Assembly: GCA_015259235.1 (NCBI GenBank) | Contig: JABZGM010000123.1 | Coordinates: forward strand, 1 to 6,318 | Reading direction: 5' to 3' | DNA: 6,318 nucleotides | Source: Alloprevotella sp. | GTDB taxonomy: Bacteria > Bacteroidota > Bacteroidia > Bacteroidales > Bacteroidaceae | Shown here: piece by piece, positions 1-5,003 of the stretch | Layout: each line of letters opens with the position of its first letter | Numbering within the stretch: the first letter of the stretch is position 1 | Notes under the pieces: generated by a model | The model's database searches: none | What the model was told of the DNA's origin: nothing | What the model saw: only the letters and a program-made list of their open reading frames with translations | Program-made: the position numbers and the translations under genes

Positions 1-1367
1 GTATTGTCTACGAGAATTTCGGGAATCTGTGGAATATCCAATTTCACCCCTTGTTTTCCTTCCATCGCAGTGAGTTCGTCGGAGTCTGCATTAGCCACGG
101 TGTCAATCAATTCGCTCAATTCCTTACCTAGGAACGAAGAGATAATGGCAGGAGGAGCCTCATGTCCACCCAGGCGGTGTGAGTTCGTAGCACTCATGAT
201 ACTCGCTTTGAGCAAACCATTGTGGCGGTATACCCCCACTAAAGTCTCCACGACGAAAGTGAGGAAACGGAGTGTTTCTTCGGGAGTCTTACCTGGTGAG
301 TGCAAAACAATACCTGTGTCGGTGTTGAGCGACCAGTTGTTGTGTTTACCACTACCATTGATGCCTGCAAAAGGTTTTTCGTGCAACAAGCAGCGGAAGC
401 CGTGTTTGCGAGCGATATTGCGCATGAGCGACACGAGCAACATATTGTGGTCCACTGCCAAGTTACATTCTTCGTAGATTGGTGCAAGTTCAAATTGGTT
501 AGGAGCCACTTCGTTGTGGCGTGTCTTGCAGGGGATGCCCAATTCCAGAGCTTGGATTTCCAAATCGCGCATAAATTCTGCCACGCGCTCAGGAATAGCC
601 CCAAAATAGTGGTCTTCCATCTGCTGATTTTTCGCACTATCGTGTCCCATCAGCGTGCGACCGGTGAGCAAAAGGTCAGGGCGAGCGGCATAAAGACCTT
701 CGTCTACCAAAAAATATTCCTGTTCCCAACCCAGATTGGTGGAAACTTTTTGCACATCATCATAGAAATATCGGCAAACTTCCAAAGCTGCTTGGTTCAC
801 TGCCGCAAGCGATTTTTTGAGCGGAGCTTTATAGTCCAGCGCTTCACCTGTATAACTGATGAACACGGTAGGAATCATGAGCGTATCGCCGATGATAAAC
901 ACCGGACTAGCAGGGTCCCAAGCGGTATAGCCGCGCGCTTCGAAGGTGGAACGAATACCACCGTTGGGGAATGACGAAGCATCAGGCTCTTGTTGCACAA
1001 GCAGTTTGCCAGAAAACTCTTCCACCATGCCACCTTTGCCATCGTGTTCCACGAAAGCATCGTGCTTTTCGGCAGTACCTTCCGTGAGCGGTTGAAACCA
1101 GTGTGTGTAGTGTGTCACTCCCATTTCAATAGCCCATTGTTTCATGCCTTGTGCTATCACATTTGCGGTAGGGATGTCGAGGGGAGTGCCGTTGTCAAGT
1201 GCCTGCACGTACTGTTGGTAGGTGCGGAGAGGGAGATACTTGCGCATCTTCTCTTGCGTAAAGACATACTTGCCGTAGTATTCTGACGGACGTTCGGCTG
1301 GAGCAGCCACAGGCACGGGACGTTTCTTAAACGCCTCTTCGACCACTTTAAATCTCAGTGTGCTCAT
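1..1367 (-). CDS. glnN: Glutamine synthetase type III (GlnN), N-terminal 455 residues; gene runs off the left edge
   Basis: This enzyme makes glutamine from glutamate, ammonia and ATP in the cytoplasm and is the main ammonia-assimilating glutamine synthetase of many Bacteroidota. I translated the minus strand from the ATG at 1367 and found it open to base 1, giving 455 residues of a family usually about 700-730 long, so roughly the last third is missing. Visible motifs are GVTHYTHWFQPLT (83-95), typical of the type III N-terminal region; NLGWEQEYFLVD (211-222), with the metal-binding glutamates; NEVAPNQFELAPI (285-297); NGSGKHNNWS (337-346), the ATP-side loop; and SHRLGGHEAPPA (396-407). The start gives the normal N-terminus MSTLRFKVVEEAF, and no upstream in-frame extension is needed. 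It is divergent from the rhodanese-pab genes. No frameshift or missing motif is seen in the part present. Confidence 0.97.
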   Translation of the reverse strand, partial: MSTLRFKVVEEAFKKRPVPVAAPAERPSEYYGKYVFTQEKMRKYLPLRTYQQYVQALDNGTPLDIPTANVIAQGMKQWAIEMGVTHYTHWFQPLTEGTAEKHDAFVEHDGKGGMVEEFSGKLLVQQEPDASSFPNGGIRSTFEARGYTAWDPASPVFIIGDTLMIPTVFISYTGEALDYKAPLKKSLAAVNQAALEVCRYFYDDVQKVSTNLGWEQEYFLVDEGLYAARPDLLLTGRTLMGHDSAKNQQMEDHYFGAIPERVAEFMRDLEIQALELGIPCKTRHNEVAPNQFELAPIYEECNLAVDHNMLLVSLMRNIARKHGFRCLLHEKPFAGINGSGKHNNWSLNTDTGIVLHSPGKTPEETLRFLTFVVETLVGVYRHNGLLKASIMSATNSHRLGGHEAPPAIISSFLGKELSELIDTVANADSDELTAMEGKQGVKLDIPQIPEILVDN

Positions 1368-1402
1368 TCGTGAGGAGTGTGTGAGGGGATAAGGGGGGAT
1401 GA

Positions 1403-1427
1403 AGTGATAAAATCACTAGCGAAGTTA
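1403..1427 (-). promoter_or_regulatory. Possible glnN promoter with an overlapping palindromic operator
   Basis: On the minus strand, TAACTTCG (1427 to 1420) matches the Bacteroidota -7 element TAnnTTTG at all but one fixed position and would start transcription about 45 bases before the glnN ATG. No convincing -33 element is seen at the usual spacing. Just downstream is a perfect inverted repeat, AGTGAT-aaa-ATCACT (1403-1417), placed where the transcript would begin. A regulator bound there could block initiation. Its GTGA/TCAC ends recall CRP/FNR-family half-sites, but the spacing (5 bases) is not the classical one. The -7 match is weak and the operator role is inferred from position and symmetry alone. 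Confidence 0.3.
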
Positions 1428-1500
1428 CGAAAAAATCAAGGTAAAACCCCGTGTGAGTCCTATTTTCAGGTTATCTTTGCTAGATTAGTAGGCTATTTTT

Positions 1501-1529
1501 GCAAAATACAATCGTATTTGCTATTTTGC
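1501..1529. repeat. AT-rich inverted repeat with two alternative pairings
   Basis: GCAAAATA (1501-1508) pairs perfectly with TATTTTGC (1522-1529) across 13 bases. Alternatively GCAAAATAC (1501-1509) pairs with GTATTTGC (1514-1521) across a 4-base loop, with one A bulged. The left arm can therefore choose between two right arms. A similar GCTATTTTTGC lies at 1492-1502. The element sits in the divergent intergenic region, about 135 bases upstream of glnN. No T-run follows on either strand in the manner of a terminator. Function is unknown; it could be an operator or simply AT-rich upstream DNA. Confidence 0.4.
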
Positions 1530-1589
1530 CTTTGCAGAATATAATGGAATTTCAAAGGGAGTATCCAAAAGAAATAGAGTTCTTGACAT

Positions 1590-1619
1590 CTCATCTTCTT
1601 ATCATCATAAGACGATGAG
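1590..1619. repeat. Strong intergenic hairpin, 13-position stem with a 4-base loop
   Basis: Bases 1590-1602 and 1607-1619 pair at 12 of 13 positions (one T-C mismatch) around the loop CATC. Neither flank has a T-run, so it does not look like an intrinsic terminator. On the minus strand a perfect TAnnTTTG match, TATCTTTG, lies at 1640 to 1633, so a transcript from there would begin with this hairpin and run on into glnN as a leader of about 260 bases. No -33 element was found for that promoter. The hairpin itself is plain in the sequence; its role is not known. Confidence 0.5.
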
Positions 1620-1682
1620 TGAACACATGGGGCAAAGATAGCTTTCTTGTAGAACTCGTACACGATAAATCTGCATACGTTC

Positions 1683-1713
1683 TTGGCACTTTCCACAGAA
1701 AAACGTAATTTTG
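1683..1713 (+). promoter_or_regulatory. Bacteroidota-type promoter for the rhodanese-pab gene group
   Basis: TTG at 1683-1685 is followed after 20 bases by TAATTTTG at 1706-1713, an exact match to the -7 consensus TAnnTTTG used by the Bacteroidota housekeeping sigma factor, with the expected -33/-7 spacing. Transcription would start near 1719-1722, leaving a 5' leader of about 85 bases before the rhodanese ATG at 1805. This is the best promoter match seen in the window and is correctly placed and oriented for the plus-strand genes. Confidence 0.65.
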
Positions 1714-1718
1714 CCTAG

Positions 1719-1728
1719 GTGCTAGCAC
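1719..1728. promoter_or_regulatory. Perfect palindrome GTGCTAGCAC at the predicted start of transcription
   Basis: GTGCTAGCAC is a perfect 10-base palindrome that lies exactly where transcription from the 1683-1713 promoter should begin. The half-site TAGCAC recurs at 1738-1743. The position suits a repressor operator. A 10-base palindrome can occur by chance in a few hundred bases, so the regulatory reading is tentative, and no regulator gene is present in the window to link it to. Confidence 0.35.
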
Positions 1729-1804
1729 ATCGAGTGTAGCACAAAACCTCAGGCTAGTTCTGAGCAAGTTCCTCATTGTCTGCCAAGAACCCGCCCTAAA
1801 TCCT

Positions 1805-2197
1805 ATGATTATGCCACGATTTATTGCTCAAATCTTCAAACCTCTTAAAAAGCTCTTCAAGTCTATGCTCCCTTTCCCCTCTCTTTCTGTTAGCGAATTT
1901 GAAGCCTATCTCCAATCCCATCCCGAGGTGCAGTTGCTCGATGTGCGCACCCCTGTAGAGTATGCCGAAGGTCACATCCCTGGTAGTACCAATATGGACG
2001 TGATGGCTCCTGACTTCTTGCCCAGAGCTCAGACCCAACTCGATGCCAATCTCCCCGTGGCAGTGTATTGTCGCAGTGGAGCGCGCAGCAAACAAGCCGC
2101 CATGTTCTTGGCTAGATTGAAATTTCAAGTCACCGATCTCGATTCTGGTTTCCTGGGTTGGGCAGCTAGTGGTCGTCCCGTAGAGCAAGATGACTAA
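1805..2197 (+). CDS. Single-domain rhodanese-like sulfurtransferase
   Basis: A 130-residue protein with one rhodanese domain, the fold that carries sulfur as a persulfide on a cysteine. The domain spans about residues 27-127. LLDVRTPVEYAEGHIPGS (44-61) is the family's N-terminal signature, and VYCRSGARSK (87-96) is the active loop with catalytic Cys89 and Arg94. DSGFLGW (113-119) replaces the more usual GG-containing C-terminal motif. Residues 1-21 form a basic stretch (FKPLKKLFKSM) before the domain, so translation could instead begin at Met3 (1811) or Met21 (1865); the last would give a standard compact rhodanese of about 110 residues. No signal peptide is obvious. It is the first gene after the 1683-1713 promoter and overlaps pabB by 8 bases, which suggests translational coupling. 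The sulfur donor and acceptor cannot be told from sequence. Confidence 0.9.
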   Translation: MIMPRFIAQIFKPLKKLFKSMLPFPSLSVSEFEAYLQSHPEVQLLDVRTPVEYAEGHIPGSTNMDVMAPDFLPRAQTQLDANLPVAVYCRSGARSKQAAMFLARLKFQVTDLDSGFLGWAASGRPVEQDD

Positions 2198-3227
2198 TTT
2201 CTCCCCAAGTTTACTTCCCTTTGTCCACGATGTGGCGACCGCTCAGCATCTCATGAATCAGTGGGGTGCTGAGCGGCGGCGTTTCTTCTTTGTTCTCAAT
2301 TATCAGGCTTCGCAAGTCGTGATGATCCCGCTCGAAGAGTGGCACACCGATGCTCTGACGTTTGAGTTTCGCGGTCGTTCTAGAAGCGGATTTTCTCCCA
2401 TTTCCGCTGGGGATTTTGTGCCTTGTTCTCCTCTCCCTTCGCAAATCGAGTGGGACATCTCTGCTCCTGATTTCAGAGACTACCAGCGAGCGTTTCACAT
2501 CGTCCAACACCACCTCCATCGAGGTGATAGTTTTTTGACCAACCTCACCTTTGCTGTGCCCGTACGCACCAATCTCACGTTGGAGCAACTCTACACTGCG
2601 GCACGCGCTCCCTACAAACTTCTCTGGAAAGACCATTTTGTCTGCTTTTCGCCCGAGCCCTTTGTGGAAATCACCGAAGGCATCATTCGCACTTTCCCCA
2701 TGAAAGGCACCATCGATGCCACTTTGCCCCAAGCCGAACAAACCTTGTTGTCCAATGCCAAGGAGCAAGCAGAGCATGCCACCATCGTAGACCTCCTGCG
2801 CAACGACTTGAGCCAAATCGCCACGGAGGTGCATGTGGCACGCTATCGCTATGTCGAAGAGATTCATACCCATCGTGGTGCGTTGCTCCAAACGAGTAGT
2901 GAAATCGTGGGTCGTCTGCCCGAAAATTATCTCTCGCAACTGGGCGACATTTTGATGCCTCTGCTTCCTGCTGGGAGCATCACCGGTGCCCCCAAGCGCG
3001 CCACGGTGCAGAGCATTGCCGAAGCTGAGACCTACGATCGTGGCTATTACACTGGCATCATGGGCTGTTTCGATGGCACCTCCCTGCAAAGTGCTGTCAT
3101 GATTCGTTTTGTCGAACAGCAGTCCGATGGCAGTCTGGTGTTCAAGGCAGGCGGTGGCATCACCACGCGCAGCGATGCTAAGAGCGAATACCAAGAATTG
3201 CTCGATAAAGTCTATGCCCCTTTATGA
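2190..3227 (+). CDS. pabB: Aminodeoxychorismate synthase component I (PabB-type chorismate-binding enzyme)
   Basis: PabB converts chorismate and ammonia to 4-amino-4-deoxychorismate, the first dedicated step to 4-aminobenzoate and folate. The 345-residue protein covers the chorismate-binding domain but lacks the longer N-terminal part of the roughly 450-residue E. coli enzyme. Motifs in order are GDSFLTNLT (112-120), SPEPFVE (154-160), FPMKGT (169-174), EHATIVDLLRNDLSQI (195-210), GSITGAPKRATV (262-273) and FKAGGGITTRSDAKSEYQEL (318-337). The lysine in PMKGT (Lys172) separates PabB from anthranilate synthase (PIAGT) and in E. coli PabB forms the covalent intermediate. The ATG at 2190 lies in ATGACTAA, inside the end of the rhodanese gene. 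The glutamine amidotransferase partner PabA is absent here and may be encoded elsewhere. The pabC-type gene downstream supports the assignment. Confidence 0.93.
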   Translation: MTNFSPSLLPFVHDVATAQHLMNQWGAERRRFFFVLNYQASQVVMIPLEEWHTDALTFEFRGRSRSGFSPISAGDFVPCSPLPSQIEWDISAPDFRDYQRAFHIVQHHLHRGDSFLTNLTFAVPVRTNLTLEQLYTAARAPYKLLWKDHFVCFSPEPFVEITEGIIRTFPMKGTIDATLPQAEQTLLSNAKEQAEHATIVDLLRNDLSQIATEVHVARYRYVEEIHTHRGALLQTSSEIVGRLPENYLSQLGDILMPLLPAGSITGAPKRATVQSIAEAETYDRGYYTGIMGCFDGTSLQSAVMIRFVEQQSDGSLVFKAGGGITTRSDAKSEYQELLDKVYAPL

Positions 3228-3336
3228 GCATGTGGGGAAAGTCGTAAAAGCGTGGTTTGAAATTCCTCCTAATGAGCATGACTTAATGAGTATTTCTCAT
3301 ATCTGCTCCATTTACTCCCATGTTTCTGAGTAAAAA

Positions 3337-3364
3337 GTCGGAGAGTTATTTTTGAATCTCCGAC
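3337..3364 (-). terminator. Hairpin after pabB whose T-run lies on the minus strand
   Basis: GTCGGAGA (3337-3344) and TCTCCGAC (3357-3364) form a perfect 8-base-pair stem around a 12-base loop. On the plus strand no T-run follows, so it is at best a weak terminator or an mRNA-end stabiliser for pabB, and read-through into pabC is plausible. On the minus strand the stem is followed by TTTTT (3336 to 3332), the arrangement of an intrinsic terminator for transcription coming from the repeat array side. The stem is certain from sequence; which strand it serves is inferred. Confidence 0.5.
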
Positions 3365-3377
3365 ATGTTCAAAATTT

Positions 3378-3482
3378 TCTCCCACGTTTTCTGAAAAATC
3401 TCCCACGTTTTCTGAAAAATCTCCTACGTTTTTTGGAAAATCTCCCACGTTTTTTCAGAAATCTCCCACGTTTTTTTTCTCC
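3378..3482. repeat. Five tandem copies of a 21-base repeat between pabB and pabC
   Basis: Copies begin at 3378, 3399, 3420, 3441 and 3462, an exact 21-base period, with core TCTCCCACGTTTT followed by a TTTTCTGAAAA-like A/T segment. Copies 1 and 2 are identical; copy 3 has CTCCTACG and TTTTTTGGAAAA; copy 4 has TTTTTTCAGAAA; copy 5 ends in a run of T. A partial sixth TCTCCC starts at 3478. Each A/T segment has local twofold symmetry (TTTTC/GAAAA). The period equals two turns of DNA and also seven codons, so both strands stay open across the array: a plus-strand frame reads SPTFSEK heptads and a minus-strand frame reads KRGRFFR-like heptads. Neither has a convincing start. The array ends about 30 bases before pabC. 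A protein-binding array, a slipped-strand variable tract or a genome-wide repeat are all possible. Confidence 0.9.
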
Positions 3483-3511
3483 CTTCGTAAGGATAACAAA
3501 ATAGTACGCTG

Positions 3512-4222
3512 ATGTTCGACAAACTCTTCCATGAATCCTTGGCTTATTTGCCCGATTTTCAGGTGGATGCAGCACATTTAGCTCTGCCTAGTGAGTTGGT
3601 AGAGACCATGTGTCTCACAGATGGGGCAGTGGTGCGCTTGCCTTTTCATTTGGCTCGCATGCAAGCGGCTTGTCAAGTCTTAGGGTGGCGAGATATCAGT
3701 GAGGATTTGCCCGAACTCTGGGCGGCAACTTCAGCACAAATGCCCGAAGATTGTCGTCAAGGTCGCACGATGGCGCGCATTGTCTATGGGGCAGAGGGCA
3801 TTCGCTCCATCACCTTCCAGAGTTATGCCCCACGGTTGGTGCGCTCGCTCCGTCTGGTGGTGGCAGACCATGTGGACTACGCGCTCAAATCTACCAATCG
3901 CAAGGTCATCACGGAGTGTTTTAACCAACGAAACGGTTGTGATGATGTGCTGATGGTGCGAGATCGTTTGCTCACAGATACGTCGATTGCCAACATTGCC
4001 TTGTGGCACGAACAGCATAATCGGTGGTACACCCCCGCACGTCCTTTGCTTCGCGGCACGCATCGGGCGGCTCTCCTGCGCGCTGGCACTATCCATGAAG
4101 ACACCGCGCTGACTCTCGATCGTCTTTCGGAGTTTTCCCGCATCCGACTGTTCAATGCCATGCTCGCGTGGGGAGAAATCGAACTTCCCGTGGTAGCTCT
4201 CTTTCCTCCCACAACCCATTAA
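3512..4222 (+). CDS. pabC: Class IV PLP aminotransferase, probable aminodeoxychorismate lyase (PabC type)
   Basis: This probably removes pyruvate from aminodeoxychorismate to release 4-aminobenzoate, the step after PabB, in the cytoplasm. The 236-residue protein shows the class IV aminotransferase layout: LVETMCLTDGAVVRLPFHLA (29-48) at the N-terminal strand and helix, Lys126 in DYALKSTNRK (122-131) as the likely pyridoxal-phosphate lysine, CDDVLMVRDRLLTDTSIANI (143-162), and WYTPARPLLRGTHRAALL (172-189). At the position of the usual glutamate that faces the cofactor ring this protein has Asp156 (LTDTS). About 28 residues precede the conserved ETMCL region, more than usual, so the true start could lie downstream, but no in-frame ATG fits before Met33. 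It follows pabB after 284 bases and precedes the acetyltransferase by 15. Substrate choice rests mainly on the neighbouring pabB; a branched-chain or D-amino acid aminotransferase is less likely given the short length. Confidence 0.8.
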   Translation: MFDKLFHESLAYLPDFQVDAAHLALPSELVETMCLTDGAVVRLPFHLARMQAACQVLGWRDISEDLPELWAATSAQMPEDCRQGRTMARIVYGAEGIRSITFQSYAPRLVRSLRLVVADHVDYALKSTNRKVITECFNQRNGCDDVLMVRDRLLTDTSIANIALWHEQHNRWYTPARPLLRGTHRAALLRAGTIHEDTALTLDRLSEFSRIRLFNAMLAWGEIELPVVALFPPTTH

Positions 4223-4237
4223 ATCTCAGTTTGTCCC

Positions 4238-4807
4238 ATGACCGAAAAAGAAAAAATGCTTGCAGGGCACATCTACGATGCTTGCAACTCTGAAATTCTT
4301 AGTGAACTCTTTGCCACTCAAGATGCTGTCTTTGAGTACAATCAGATTCGCCCTACCGACCATGCTCTGCGCACAGAAAAAATCAAGCAAATTTTAGGTG
4401 AGACGGGCGAAAGAGTGATTGTCAATCAGCCTTTTCACTGCGACTATGGCAGTCATATTTCCGTCGGCGAAGACTTCTTTGCCAACTTTAATCTCACAGT
4501 GCTCGACGAAGCTCCAGTCACCATTGGCAACAACTGTTTCATCGGACCTAATGTTGGGCTTTACACAGCTTGTCATCCCACTGATCCTGTGGCACGGAAC
4601 TCCCGACAGGAGTGGGCAGAACCCATCACCATCGGTCACAATGTGTGGATTGGTGGGGGAGTCACCGTCTTGCCCGGTGTCACCATTGGAGACAATGTCA
4701 CCATCGGTGGAGGAAGCGTGGTGGTGAAGGACATTCCCAGCAACTGCGTGGCGGTGGGCAATCCTTGCCGTCCAGTGAAATGGCTAGAAGTGAGTGAGCA
4801 CGCTTAA
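4238..4807 (+). CDS. Maltose/galactoside-type sugar O-acetyltransferase (left-handed beta-helix)
   Basis: A 189-residue acetyltransferase of the Maa/LacA/NodL family, which moves acetyl from acetyl-CoA to sugar hydroxyls in the cytoplasm. An N-terminal Mac-type helical segment (about 4-55, EKEKMLAGHIYDACNSE at 3-19) precedes hexapeptide repeats that form a left-handed beta-helix (about 57-183). Asn84 in FANFN and His113 in TACHPTDP correspond to the conserved active-site Asn85 and His115 of LacA. ITIGHNVWIGGGVTVLPGVT (130-149), IGDNVTIGGGSVVVKDI (150-166) and AVGNPCRPVKW (172-182) are typical of the family and its C-terminal end. Length is normal and complete. It starts 15 bases after pabC and is probably co-transcribed. 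No link to folate synthesis is known to me for this family, so it may be an unrelated passenger. The true acceptor cannot be assigned from sequence. Confidence 0.92.
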   Translation: MTEKEKMLAGHIYDACNSEILSELFATQDAVFEYNQIRPTDHALRTEKIKQILGETGERVIVNQPFHCDYGSHISVGEDFFANFNLTVLDEAPVTIGNNCFIGPNVGLYTACHPTDPVARNSRQEWAEPITIGHNVWIGGGVTVLPGVTIGDNVTIGGGSVVVKDIPSNCVAVGNPCRPVKWLEVSEHA

Positions 4808-4838
4808 CGATAATGCCTTGGGACACTACAACTTTATG

Positions 4839-4888
4839 AAAATAGCGACACTGCACTAGAGAATTTCTCTGTGTAGTATCGCTATTTT
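4839..4888. terminator. Long two-way intrinsic terminator between convergent genes
   Basis: AAAATAGCGA (4839-4848) pairs perfectly with TCGCTATTTT (4879-4888). Inside, after one C-A mismatch, CACTGCAC and GTGTAGTA pair at 7 further positions (one G-T), then AGAGA and TCTCT pair around ATT, with one T bulged. The stem is about 22 base pairs overall. The A-run on the left and the T-run on the right give each strand a U-tract, so it can end both the plus-strand pab/acetyltransferase transcript and the minus-strand permease transcript. It starts 31 bases after the acetyltransferase stop. Confidence 0.85.
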
Positions 4889-4964
4889 GTTGAGGAAAGG
4901 GGGAAGTAATTGGAGGAAAACGTGCAGTTCGCTGTTGAATCTGTGCTCCATCTCTTGGTAATAT

Positions 4965-4988
4965 CAGAGCAATCTGACGGATGCTCTG
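4965..4988 (-). other. Small hairpin just after the permease stop codon
   Basis: CAGAGC-A-ATC (4965-4974) pairs with GATGCTCTG (4980-4988) at nine positions, with one A bulged and the loop TGACG. It lies 15 bases downstream of the permease stop on the minus strand and has no T-run, so it is more likely an mRNA 3'-end structure than a terminator. The rest of 4889-5003 shows nothing further that I can identify. Confidence 0.35.
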
Positions 4989-5003
4989 GAGGAGTGGCAG
5001 GTT

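Noticed and set aside
1..1367. Plus-strand open frames opposite glnN
   Set aside because: They are antisense to a complete set of glutamine synthetase motifs and encode nothing recognisable.
1472..1479. TATCTTTG, an exact plus-strand -7 match
   Set aside because: No -33 element is at the right spacing and it would give a leader of more than 300 bases before the rhodanese gene. The 1683-1713 promoter is far better placed.
1493..1696. Minus-strand open frame of 67 codons in the divergent intergenic region
   Set aside because: The translation shows no recognisable domain, covers the hairpins and AT-rich repeats, and has no promoter or start signal of note. It is best treated as a chance open frame.
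3347..3354. TATTTTTG, an exact -7 match upstream of pabC
   Set aside because: It lies in the loop and stem edge of the 3337-3364 hairpin, and no good -33 element is found at the right distance. A/T-rich sequence gives such matches by chance.
3378..3482. CRISPR array
   Set aside because: The 21-base unit repeats head to tail without unique spacers, and no cas gene is present.
3345..3512. Plus-strand heptad frame (SPTFSEK repeats) whose TGA overlaps the pabC ATG
   Set aside because: The frame has no ATG, GTG or TTG start between the upstream TGA at 3327 and the repeats. The open frame follows from a repeat unit of 21 bases, a multiple of three.
4219..4230. TTAAATCTCAGT shared with the glnN N-terminal coding region near 1349
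   Set aside because: The glnN copy codes for conserved residues (LRFK) and the other is a 15-base gap. A single 12-base match is most simply chance.
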